From NCBI GenBank assembly GCA_002491825.1, contig DKWR01000018.1, positions 1 to 7,781 of the forward strand: DNA of 7,781 nucleotides, given 5' to 3'. The position numbers and the translations under genes were made by a program. Each line of letters opens with the position of its first letter. The first letter of the stretch is position 1. The notes under the pieces were generated by a model. It was not told the origin of the DNA, did not search any database, and worked only from the letters and a program-made list of their open reading frames with translations. Of the stretch, positions 1 to 6,605 are shown in pieces. The DNA comes from Ruminococcaceae bacterium UBA7147. Lineage in GTDB: Bacteria; Bacillota; Clostridia; Oscillospirales; Acutalibacteraceae.

Positions 1-11
1 CGAAGCGACCA

Positions 12-40
12 TTAATTCCGCATTACGCATTCCGAATTAA
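12..40. repeat. Short dispersed intergenic repeat, shorter copy
   Basis: This stretch matches, in reverse complement, the element at 4811-4850: 22 consecutive bases are shared, then this copy lacks about 6 bases near its other end. It starts with TTAATTC and ends with GAATTAA, giving 7-bp terminal inverted repeats around a core made of ATTCCG/CATTACG-like words. It lies outside any gene, beyond the terminator of the transporter gene. It resembles small palindromic intergenic repeats common in Clostridia; its mobility and function are unknown. The bases on either side (1-11 and 41-86) show nothing recognisable. Confidence 0.7.
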
Positions 41-86
41 ACTATAGTTTATCCTACAAAAAGGCGAATGATATTTAACTTAATTA

Positions 87-112
87 AAAGGAGCTGTGAA
101 AACAGCCCCTTT
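87..112 (-). terminator. Rho-independent terminator of the Na/Pi cotransporter gene
   Basis: Arms 87-97 and 102-112 form an 11-bp stem with a 4-nt loop, 8 nt beyond the transporter stop codon. In minus-strand RNA every position pairs, with one G-U; in plus-strand RNA the same position is an A-C mismatch. This supports minus-strand use. The following U tract is short (TTTTAATT), so termination may be of moderate strength. Confidence 0.75.
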
Positions 113-120
113 AATCTTAA

Positions 121-1881
121 TTATTTTGCGTTCTGCGGCAGAGAATACTTCTGCTTGTACGCCTTGTAGTCCGCATTATACTGAATATCGTCGGAATTTT
201 TCAGCTCGTGGAGATACTCGTGAGCCTCATATCCGTTGCGGTTGATTTCGATAACGCCGATTGCGATATTTGAGCAGTGGTCGGACACACGCTCAATGTT
301 CGTAATCAAATCCGAGAAAATAAATCCAAGCTCAATTGTACATTCTCCGTTTGTAAGACGTCTTACGTGCGCTTCCTTGAGCTTGTCACGCAGTCTGTCA
401 ATAACCTGCTCGAGCGGCTCAACCTTTGCGGCAAGCTTTACGTCGTTGTGGATAAAGGCAAGCGTTGCATTGTTGATAATCTCAATAAGTGCGGCAATCA
501 TAACCTCAAGTCCTGCATGAGCTTTCTCGGAGAATTTAACCTTTTTCTGCTCAATCTCCTTAGCTACCTGCAAAATATTTACAGCGTGGTCGCTTATTCT
601 CTCGAAATCTCCGATTGTGTGCAGAACAAGCTGAACCATTTTGCTGTCCTTTTCGGAAAGAGGTTTCTGACTGAGCTTTACGAGATATGTTGAAATTGCG
701 TCCTCGTAAGAATCAATCATATCCTCGTTATCTCTTATCGTTTCCGCAACCTTTTCGTTGTACTCTCCCAAAAGCTCAAGCGAGCCGAGGAGTGTTCCCT
801 CTGAAAGACGTGCCATTTTTGTGCTCAAAGATAATGCCCTTTCGGTTGCGAGTGACGGAGTATTGAGGAAACGCTCGTCCAAAAACGGAGTCTGAATATC
901 GTCCTCGCTGTCACGGATTGTAAGGCAGGCAAGCTTTTCAAGCTGTTTGCTGAACGGCAGAAGAAGTCCTGTTGCAAGCAGATTGAACATTGTATGAATA
1001 ATTGCAATGTTTGCAGGATTAACAATATCGTCAAGGAAGCCGAAGTTCATGAATGCGTTAGCACCGTAGAACAGGGCGCAGATTACAATTGTACCGATTA
1101 TGTTAAAGTAGAGGTGTACAAAAGCCGCACGCTTTGCATTCTTTTTTGCACCTACGCAGGAAAGCAGAGCTGTAACGCACGTACCGATATTCTGTCCCAT
1201 AACAATCGGAATAGCCATTGAATAGTTTATCGCACCTGTTGAAGAAAGTGCCTGTAAAATGCCGACAGACGCACTTGAGCTTTGAATAATCGCCGTTAAC
1301 AGCGCACCTGTAAGTATGCCGAGGAACGGATTCTGGAATGCGGTGAGAATGCTTGTGAATGCGGGATTGTCTGCAAGAGGCTCAACTGCACCGCTCATCA
1401 TACTCATACCGACCATAAGAACTGCAAAGCCGACAAAGATTGAACCTAAATTTTTCTTTGAGTCCTTTTTGCAGAACATCAGCAGAATAATACCTATAAA
1501 AGCAAATACAGCCGAGAATGACGAAGGCTTAAGCAGTTTCATAATCATACTGTCGCCCTCGATGCCCGAAAGGCTTAAAATCCACGAGGTAATTGTAGTG
1601 CCGACATTTGCGCCCATTATGATGCCGATAGCCTGTCGAAGCTTCATTATGCCCGAGTTTACAAAACCGACAACCATTACCGTCGTTGCCGATGACGACT
1701 GAATAACAGCCGTTACCGCCGCACCGAGCAAAAAGCCCTTAAGCGTGCTGTTTGTCATTTTTTCAAGAGTTTTTTCGAGCTTGCCGCCAGAGAATTTTTC
1801 AAGGGCGTCGCCCATTGTGTTCATTCCGTAGAGGAACAGGGCGAGTCCGCAAAGCAGACTTAATACTGCGAATATATCCAT
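121..1881 (-). CDS. Na+/phosphate cotransporter family protein with C-terminal PhoU-like domain
   Basis: Membrane protein of 586 residues predicted to import phosphate with sodium (Na_Pi_cotrans/NptA-YjbB family). The hydrophobic N-terminal half contains the family's inverted duplication, visible as two QSSSA signatures, at residues 61-65 and 200-204. These are followed by related motifs, GANVGTT (90-96) and GQNIGT (229-234). From about residue 345 it is a soluble helical PhoU-like domain with two E-x-x-x-D motifs, in DFERISDH (425-432) and NIERVSDH (528-535), the type that binds metals in PhoU proteins. The length fits two-domain bacterial members. I start at ATG 1879-1881 because GGAG (1894-1897) lies upstream, 12 nt away; an in-frame ATG at 1914 has no Shine-Dalgarno and would add an atypical Cys-rich leader. 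Divergent from the 2164 gene, with a Pho-box-like array upstream. Bacterial members may export phosphate or act mainly in regulation, so direction of transport is inferred. Confidence 0.93.
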   Translation of the reverse strand: MDIFAVLSLLCGLALFLYGMNTMGDALEKFSGGKLEKTLEKMTNSTLKGFLLGAAVTAVIQSSSATTVMVVGFVNSGIMKLRQAIGIIMGANVGTTITSWILSLSGIEGDSMIMKLLKPSSFSAVFAFIGIILLMFCKKDSKKNLGSIFVGFAVLMVGMSMMSGAVEPLADNPAFTSILTAFQNPFLGILTGALLTAIIQSSSASVGILQALSSTGAINYSMAIPIVMGQNIGTCVTALLSCVGAKKNAKRAAFVHLYFNIIGTIVICALFYGANAFMNFGFLDDIVNPANIAIIHTMFNLLATGLLLPFSKQLEKLACLTIRDSEDDIQTPFLDERFLNTPSLATERALSLSTKMARLSEGTLLGSLELLGEYNEKVAETIRDNEDMIDSYEDAISTYLVKLSQKPLSEKDSKMVQLVLHTIGDFERISDHAVNILQVAKEIEQKKVKFSEKAHAGLEVMIAALIEIINNATLAFIHNDVKLAAKVEPLEQVIDRLRDKLKEAHVRRLTNGECTIELGFIFSDLITNIERVSDHCSNIAIGVIEINRNGYEAHEYLHELKNSDDIQYNADYKAYKQKYSLPQNAK

Positions 1882-1892
1882 AAAACCAATAC

Positions 1893-1900
1893 TCTCCTTT
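1893..1900 (-). promoter_or_regulatory. Ribosome binding site deciding the transporter start
   Basis: Minus-strand AAAGGAGA precedes ATG 1879-1881, with GGAG 12 nt from the start. It lies inside the extension that would begin at 1914, which argues against the longer start. The dockerin-protein gene uses the same 12-nt spacing. Confidence 0.75.
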
Positions 1901-1909
1901 ATACAACAA

Positions 1910-1915
1910 ATCATA
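1910..1915 (-). promoter_or_regulatory. Candidate -10 of an activator-dependent promoter for the transporter
   Basis: Minus-strand TATGAT matches the -10 consensus at 5 of 6 positions. The expected -35 window (about 1933-1938) reads ACAAAT, which is poor. A good -10 without a -35, placed just downstream of TTTACA repeats, is the usual shape of PhoP-activated promoters. Transcription would start near 1903 and give a leader of about 20 nt. Confidence 0.45.
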
Positions 1916-1963
1916 TAAAAGCAACGTAATGCATTTGTAAACGAATTGTAAAAAGTATGTAAA
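1914..1963 (-). promoter_or_regulatory. Pho-box-like array of TTTACA half-sites (predicted PhoP operator)
   Basis: On the minus strand, perfect TTTACA hexamers occur at 1958-1963, 1947-1952 and 1936-1941. The same phase continues with ATTACG at 1925-1930 and TTTATA at 1914-1919. Every spacer is exactly 5 nt, giving an 11-bp period. Bacillus PhoP binds direct repeats of TT(A/T/C)ACA separated by about 5 bp, so the match is close. The downstream gene is a phosphate transporter, which fits phosphate-starvation control. A second pair, TTTACT (1998-2003) and TTTACG (1987-1992), has the same 5-nt spacing but a different phase. Binding by PhoP is inferred. Confidence 0.7.
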
Positions 1964-1972
1964 GTTTGACAA
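1945..1972 (-). promoter_or_regulatory. Alternative sigma-A-type promoter for the transporter
   Basis: Minus-strand TTGTCA (1967-1972) and TACAAT (1945-1950) are separated by 16 nt, and each matches consensus at 5 of 6 positions. It overlaps the half-site array. If this is the real promoter, a bound regulator would block it; it competes with the -10 candidate at 1910-1915. Confidence 0.45.
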
Positions 1973-2091
1973 ATTCGTCAATTATCCGTAAATTTTTAGT
2001 AAAGTAAAAGTATTTTTATACGTTACTTATTAACGGCACGATATTTCCGACATTTTAAGTAAATTAACGTACAAAAAATTAATAAAATATA

Positions 2092-2121
2092 TTGTGATTT
2101 GACCGTAATGTATGATATAAT
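2092..2121 (+). promoter_or_regulatory. Extended -10 promoter for the glycosyltransferase-patatin operon
   Basis: TTGTGA (2092-2097), an 18-nt spacer, and a perfect TATAAT (2116-2121) preceded by TG plus one base (extended -10). The ATG lies 42 nt beyond the -10. AAGGG sits 8 nt before the ATG as a modest ribosome binding site. The rest of 1982-2091 is AT-rich with no other clear signal. Confidence 0.65.
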
Positions 2122-2163
2122 GTAGTTCAAAGACTATATATTCAAATAAAAAGGGTAAATCGT

Positions 2164-3885
2164 ATGAAAATTGACAACAAAAAAGCAGGCATTATTCTTT
2201 CTGTAATTATTGTTTTAAGCCTTGCAATCAGCACGTTTTATATGGCGACAAAGCAGGGCTTTCACGAGGACGAGCTGTTGACCTATAATCTTGCAAACTC
2301 CTCAAAGCAATTAAGCGTTGACGGCGGCTGGAACAGTTATGATGACTTCAGCGAATATCTTGCCGTAAGCGAAAACGACCGTTTTGACTATGCTCAGGTT
2401 TATGAAAATCAGATTATTGACGCCTCTCACCCGCCGTTTTATTATGCGTTGGTGCACACTGTATGCTCGCTGTTCCCAAATGTTTTCAGCAAGTGGCTTG
2501 CGTACTCAATCAACGTGCTTGCTATGGTCGGAATATTAATTCTGCTCTTTAAAATCGGCAAAAAGGTTACGGGAAATAATCTGTATGCACTTATCGCCTC
2601 GGGAGCGTATGCATTGAGCATTGCATGCATAACGACTACAATTTATCTCCGAATGTATGCTACGCTTACGTTCTTTGTGCTTGCGTTTTTGTATATGAGC
2701 CTTGTGATGTACGAAAAGAAAAACACCGTAAGGCTTTCCGACTGCCTTATGCTCACGCTTATCGTGATTCTCGGCATACTCACGCAGTATTATTTTATCC
2801 TGTTTGCAGGCTTAATCGGGCTTGTTTTCCTTGTTTTCAAAATCAAGGAGAGAAATATCAAGGACCTTGTAAAATACATAATCGCCGCAGTTATCGGTGC
2901 TGTCATTGCGCTTTGCATTTATCCGTACATTATTTCAAACGTACTTGGCGGCAACAGGGGTTTAGGCTCGCTTAACATTTCAAATCTTGAATTTGTCACG
3001 ATTTTCACATATCTTGTTTACAAGCTCTGCACCTACATTCAGATTCTTGCAAAGGATTTGTTCTTAAATCAGGTCTGGCTGTTCGCACTCTGTGCAGGCT
3101 TTGCAGTAGGAGCAGGGATTTACTTCCGCTTTACCAAAAAGCATAAATTAAACCGCAAGGCTATGTTCATTATTATCCCTGCTTTGGTTTATTTTATCGG
3201 CATTTCGCTTGTATCGCCGTTTAACAGCGACAGGTACGTTATGGCTTCGCTCCCGCTGATTTCAATGCTGTTTACATTTGCATTCATAAAGATTTTTGAG
3301 CTGATAAAAAATGAAAAGGTACGTCTTGTACTTCCTGCAAGCGTTGTGCTTGCAAGTGCAATTGCATTCGGCACGGTAACTCCGTACTACATCTACGGCA
3401 GAACAAATCTTTATGAAACGAAAACAGACAACTGCGTGTTTGTCGGAACAGCTATGCTTGAGTGGAACAAGTGTATTGACAAGTTTATGAACTACGACAG
3501 CACAATGATTGTGCAGACCTCGCAGATGTCAAAAACTCTCGGTGACGAGCTTGAAAGCTTTGCGACTGACAGAGGCGTTGTTACAAAGGGTAAAATTTCC
3601 GAGCTTGCAAAGGCGTATATGTTCAACGGCGACACGGGAAAAGTAACAAAAGACAGTATGTCGGCGCTGAAAACCGACAAAAAACTGTCGGAGCTTTCGG
3701 AAGTTACGGTTTACATTTCACGTCTTGCCGACAACGATAGCACAATTAAGTACATTACGGATAGTACTGATTTTAAAAATTACGAGCTTATTCAGGCTGA
3801 CTACAGCTTTGACGATTTCTACAACTGGTACGATTATTTTGTTGAAACCGAGTCATACTGCAATGTCTACCGTTTCTATAAGTAA
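2164..3885 (+). CDS. GT-C fold membrane glycosyltransferase, GT39/ArnT-like
   Basis: Polytopic protein of 573 residues. After a first membrane helix (about 9-28) comes an extracytoplasmic acidic motif, HEDE (34-37), the position of the catalytic or metal-binding acid in GT-C enzymes. Then come ASHPPFYYAL (87-96), matching the HPP(L/F)YY signature of the PMT/ArnT group; YLRMYA (161-166), resembling its R-x-Y-A motif; and a late SDRYVMASLPL segment (355-365), like the RY-x-x-x-x-P stretch before its last helices. Several hydrophobic segments lie between residues 110 and 405; the last about 165 residues are soluble, probably outside the cell. Family knowledge suggests sugar transfer from a polyprenyl-phosphate donor to a lipid, polymer or protein; donor and acceptor cannot be read here. 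It probably shares a transcript with the patatin gene 22 nt downstream. An envelope-glycan protein lacking transferase activity is a less likely alternative. Confidence 0.78.
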   Translation: MKIDNKKAGIILSVIIVLSLAISTFYMATKQGFHEDELLTYNLANSSKQLSVDGGWNSYDDFSEYLAVSENDRFDYAQVYENQIIDASHPPFYYALVHTVCSLFPNVFSKWLAYSINVLAMVGILILLFKIGKKVTGNNLYALIASGAYALSIACITTTIYLRMYATLTFFVLAFLYMSLVMYEKKNTVRLSDCLMLTLIVILGILTQYYFILFAGLIGLVFLVFKIKERNIKDLVKYIIAAVIGAVIALCIYPYIISNVLGGNRGLGSLNISNLEFVTIFTYLVYKLCTYIQILAKDLFLNQVWLFALCAGFAVGAGIYFRFTKKHKLNRKAMFIIIPALVYFIGISLVSPFNSDRYVMASLPLISMLFTFAFIKIFELIKNEKVRLVLPASVVLASAIAFGTVTPYYIYGRTNLYETKTDNCVFVGTAMLEWNKCIDKFMNYDSTMIVQTSQMSKTLGDELESFATDRGVVTKGKISELAKAYMFNGDTGKVTKDSMSALKTDKKLSELSEVTVYISRLADNDSTIKYITDSTDFKNYELIQADYSFDDFYNWYDYFVETESYCNVYRFYK

Positions 3886-3905
3886 ATTGGTTAGGATAAG
3901 GAATT

Positions 3906-3912
3906 AGGTGAT
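3906..3912 (+). promoter_or_regulatory. Ribosome binding site suggesting an alternative TTG start
   Basis: AGGTGAT is complementary to the 3' end of 16S rRNA and lies 4 nt before TTG 3917-3919. It overlaps the GTG at 3908, which has its own AAGGA (3898-3902) 5 nt upstream. The start of the patatin gene is therefore either GTG 3908 or TTG 3917. Confidence 0.5.
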
Positions 3913-4804
3913 AACTTTGCAAAAACAGGACAGACAAAATTCAATAGGAATTGCTCTTTCGGGAGGCGGCTTGCAGGGCATTGCCCATATCGGCGCAATA
4001 AAGGCTCTTTATGAGCTTGGAATACACCCTCAATATGTTTCGGGCACAAGCTCGGGAGCGTGTATGGCGGCAATCACAGCTATGGGATTCACCGCCGACG
4101 AAATGTGCGATTTGGCAAAAAAGCACTGGAAAACGCTTGCCGAGATTGACAACGGACTGATTTTCAAGGCGCTTGCGCAGTTTATTCTTAACAAAAAGAT
4201 TCAGAAGGACGGAATAAAATCGGGCGAGCTGATTTCCGACGTAATCAAGGAAATTATGGCGATAAAGGGTATAAAGGGCTTTAAGGATTTGCCGATTAAC
4301 CTTTCAATCTGCACGGTTGACACGCTGACAACAGACGAGTGTATTTTCACAACAGAGGACGAACACCTTGAAAACGACCATATACATTATATATGCAACG
4401 CACCGCTTGATATTGCCGTTCGTGCGAGTATGTCGTTCCCTGCTATTTACACTACCTGTACATACGACAAATACAACTTTATTGACGGCGGCTCAAAGGA
4501 CAACCTGCCTGTAAAAATCCTTCGTGATATGGGCGTGGGAAAAGTGCTTGCTATTGGCTTTGACATTATGAACTACGACCCGGACGCAGGACTTGACGGA
4601 CTTATCAAGGTTATATGGCGTGCTCTTGACGTTTATTCAATTGACGGAACGAGAAAGTCAATGGAGATGGCTGACCTTGCGGTTCAGATAAACAATGAGA
4701 ACACCCAGTTGTTTTCAATGGACAACGTTGACGAAACAATTCATGAGGGTTATGAAGCAATTATGGCACATAAGGACGAAATCCTCCGAATTTTTAAGGA
4801 ATGA
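3908..4804 (+). CDS. Patatin-like phospholipase (lipid acyl hydrolase)
   Basis: A 298-residue protein with all core patatin elements. The glycine-rich oxyanion loop SGGGLQG is at 18-24, the nucleophile elbow G-T-S-S-G at 46-50 with Ser48 as predicted catalytic serine, and the D-G-G motif at 193-195 supplies the catalytic Asp193. The Ser-Asp dyad hydrolyses ester bonds of phospholipids or other acyl lipids. The loop has Gln where many members have Arg or Lys, a mild departure. There is no signal peptide or membrane helix, so it is probably cytoplasmic and acts at the inner membrane face; the length is normal for small bacterial RssA/YlbK-type members. GTG start; a TTG three codons in (3917) is an equally plausible start giving 295 residues. 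It follows the glycosyltransferase by 22 nt, which suggests co-transcription and a shared role in envelope lipids. That role is inferred; a storage-lipid or signalling esterase is possible. Confidence 0.9.
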   Translation: MITLQKQDRQNSIGIALSGGGLQGIAHIGAIKALYELGIHPQYVSGTSSGACMAAITAMGFTADEMCDLAKKHWKTLAEIDNGLIFKALAQFILNKKIQKDGIKSGELISDVIKEIMAIKGIKGFKDLPINLSICTVDTLTTDECIFTTEDEHLENDHIHYICNAPLDIAVRASMSFPAIYTTCTYDKYNFIDGGSKDNLPVKILRDMGVGKVLAIGFDIMNYDPDAGLDGLIKVIWRALDVYSIDGTRKSMEMADLAVQINNENTQLFSMDNVDETIHEGYEAIMAHKDEILRIFKE

Positions 4805-4810
4805 TGCATA

Positions 4811-4850
4811 ATTTAATTCGGAATGCGTAATGCGTAATTCGGAATTAAAT
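4811..4850. repeat. 40-bp palindromic dispersed repeat, full copy
   Basis: The element starts with ATTTAATTCGGAAT and ends with ATTCGGAATTAAAT, giving 14-bp terminal inverted repeats with one mismatch. Between them GCGTAAT is tandemly repeated twice (4824-4837). The reverse complement of 22 of its bases recurs at the left end of the window. It starts 6 bp after the patatin stop codon and lies just before the terminator. It has the look of a small non-coding palindromic repeat family; no coding capacity and no clear target-site duplication is visible. Confidence 0.75.
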
Positions 4851-4867
4851 GCCCACAAACAAATTTA

Positions 4868-4900
4868 AAACTCCCCGCCGATTTTTTCGGTGGGGAGTTT
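4868..4900 (+). terminator. Rho-independent terminator between convergent genes, probably bidirectional
   Basis: Arms 4868-4881 and 4887-4900 form a 14-bp stem rich in CCCC/GGGG with a 5-nt T loop. All positions pair in plus-strand RNA (one G-U); minus-strand RNA has an A-C mismatch there. The tail on plus is TTTGTTTT and on minus TTTTAAATTT, so both the patatin operon and the dockerin-protein gene, whose stop is 22 bp away, could use it, plus better. Confidence 0.85.
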
Positions 4901-4922
4901 GTTTTATGCTGTGATATTAAAT

Positions 4923-6605
4923 TTAGCAGATACCTGCAAGTAACTTCTGAATATGAGTTGCATCTTCAACTGTGATTTCACCGTCGTTGTTTGCGTCAGC
5001 CGCATATAAATTATTGACACCTCTGATACCTGCAAGATAGAACTGAATGGCGGTTACATCTCTTATTGTAACAATACCGTCGCCGTCAACGTCATAATCA
5101 TAACATTTAGCCTTGTAAAGCTGATACGTTGTACCGTAGTAATCTCCTATACCGACTATCTCGAAGTCGAATGTACCCTCGCAGTAAAATCCGCTGTCCT
5201 TTGTCACAAGATAACCAACGCCTTCGGTAAGCTCTTCACCGTCAAGTGTTACAGTGTAATGGTCAGGCTTGTCCTGAGACTTGCCCGAGTATATAACCTC
5301 GCCGATTTCAATCGAAACGTTTGAAATATCATACTTCGCCGGACGCAATACAAAAGGAATTACTTTTCCTGAACTATCAGAAATTTTATAGCTGATTGTG
5401 ATATTTCCCTTGCTGTCGGAGTTAAACTGGTCGAAATAGATGAGTGTATCACTGTCAAATAAAGTATCGCTGGCTAATTCCTTGCTTACTCCTACCATAT
5501 ACGTTGTATTGGGTTCAAGTCCATTGAATGTGTAACTGCAGTTGTAGTTATTATTTGTGTCATTATAAGACACGAACTTGAGCGAATCCTTGTGCTCATA
5601 ATTATGGAGAAGTACAGAATCCCAAGTTGTATTGCCTTCGGGATAATAAATTGTCAGGTCATCGAAATTCCAGAAAACATAAGATGTCATATTATAGTAA
5701 CTGTTGCCAAGGAATTTTACCCACTTCAGGTCAAAGCAACCAAAAAATACATTGTAGTCTAAATATATCTTTTTAGGCAAAGTAGCGCTTTCAAGTCCGC
5801 TGTGACTAAACGCCTTTTCGTTTATTCTAAATAAACTTTCGTCAGTAAGCTCGGGGAACTCAATTGATTTAAGTGATTTACAATATTCAAAAGCTGAACA
5901 TCCAATGCTATTCAGGGAATCCGGCAAATCAATTGATGAAAGAGAAGTACACTTACTGAATATATATGAGTTAAGATCATACAGATTTTGCGGTAAAGAT
6001 ACGCTTGTAAGATTACTGCATTCGCTAAATGCACATGAACCAATCTCGGTAACCGAGTCCGGTATAACTACACTTTTAAGAGAAATTCTTCCCTCAAATG
6101 CGCTATTGGATATATTTGTTGTATCAGATGAAACAACATAATTTTCTGCTTTTGCATTTGGATATTCTTTGAGTTCGCTGCCGCAATACAGACAGTCGTC
6201 AACGGTTGAATATGATGTATTTCCTTCAGCAACGTTAATAGATTTAAAGCTGTCGCAATGAGCAAACATACCGTTTTCAATATAGTCTACGCTTGCAGGG
6301 ATAGTGATGCTTTCAAGACTCTTACAGCCGTAAAAAGCATCTTGATATATCTGCTTGGCAGAACCTAACTCAACATTTTTAAGATTAGTACAATTCTTGA
6401 ATGTTTCCGACGCAATATCTGAAATATTAGTTAATGTAATATCGGTAAGATTTGTACAACCCTCAAACGCATTTGATCCGATTGTTGTTACGTTACTGCC
6501 GACTGTTATGCTCTTGAGGTTTTTGCAGTTTTTGAATGCATTTTGCTCAATTGACGTAACGCTGTCGGGAACAGTATATGTCGTATTCTGACTTCCGCTG
6601 AGCAT
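4923..6605 (-). CDS. BspA-type LRR protein with C-terminal dockerin, 3' fragment of a frameshifted gene
   Basis: Open frame of 560 codons encoding most of a surface or secreted protein. Residues about 10-320 are 11 or so repeats of 22-23 residues with the BspA/TpLRR pattern (IP-x-S-V-x-x-I-G-x-x-A-F-x-x-C-x-x-L-x-x-I). A spacer follows with beta-sandwich-like segments, including TLDGEELTEG (453-462) and GIGDYYGT (485-492), as in cell-surface Ig-like modules. Residues 502-560 are a type I dockerin with two calcium-binding loops: DVDGDGIVTIRD (505-516) and DANNDGEITVED (537-548), with acidic or Asn ligands at positions 1, 3, 5 and 12. Such dockerins dock onto cohesins of cellulosome-type scaffolds. 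The apparent ATG at 6605 has no suitable ribosome binding site (nearest AAGGAAG ends 15 nt away) and this frame lacks a signal peptide, so it is almost certainly the continuation of the upstream frame rather than a separate gene. Confidence 0.85.
   Translation of the reverse strand: MLSGSQNTTYTVPDSVTSIEQNAFKNCKNLKSITVGSNVTTIGSNAFEGCTNLTDITLTNISDIASETFKNCTNLKNVELGSAKQIYQDAFYGCKSLESITIPASVDYIENGMFAHCDSFKSINVAEGNTSYSTVDDCLYCGSELKEYPNAKAENYVVSSDTTNISNSAFEGRISLKSVVIPDSVTEIGSCAFSECSNLTSVSLPQNLYDLNSYIFSKCTSLSSIDLPDSLNSIGCSAFEYCKSLKSIEFPELTDESLFRINEKAFSHSGLESATLPKKIYLDYNVFFGCFDLKWVKFLGNSYYNMTSYVFWNFDDLTIYYPEGNTTWDSVLLHNYEHKDSLKFVSYNDTNNNYNCSYTFNGLEPNTTYMVGVSKELASDTLFDSDTLIYFDQFNSDSKGNITISYKISDSSGKVIPFVLRPAKYDISNVSIEIGEVIYSGKSQDKPDHYTVTLDGEELTEGVGYLVTKDSGFYCEGTFDFEIVGIGDYYGTTYQLYKAKCYDYDVDGDGIVTIRDVTAIQFYLAGIRGVNNLYAADANNDGEITVEDATHIQKLLAGIC

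Noticed and set aside
236..693. Plus-strand open frames inside the transporter gene
   Set aside because: They are antisense to a clear coding region, lack ribosome binding sites and resemble no protein family.
1882..1914. Longer start of the transporter at ATG 1914
   Set aside because: No Shine-Dalgarno before it, its extension contains the ribosome binding site of the inner ATG, and the resulting leader is unlike the family.
2099..2121. TTGACC as the -35 for the TATAAT at 2116-2121
   Set aside because: The spacer would be only 11 nt; TTGTGA at 2092-2097 with an 18-nt spacer and extended -10 fits better.
4811..4850. CRISPR repeat or start of an array
   Set aside because: Only one copy at this site, with no spacers and no cas genes; the second copy is inverted and 4.8 kb away.
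6068..6280. Minus-strand 70-codon frame within the LRR region
   Set aside because: It is an out-of-frame reading of the LRR repeats with no signals of its own.
6547..6605. Programmed ribosomal frameshift joining the two halves of the LRR-dockerin gene
   Set aside because: There is no slippery heptamer of the X-XXY-YYZ type and no evident downstream pseudoknot; a short CCC run is better explained by a one-base indel or error.
4923..6605. Independent gene starting at ATG 6605
   Set aside because: No ribosome binding site at a workable distance and no signal peptide, although the product is clearly of a secreted type; its sequence continues the upstream LRR.
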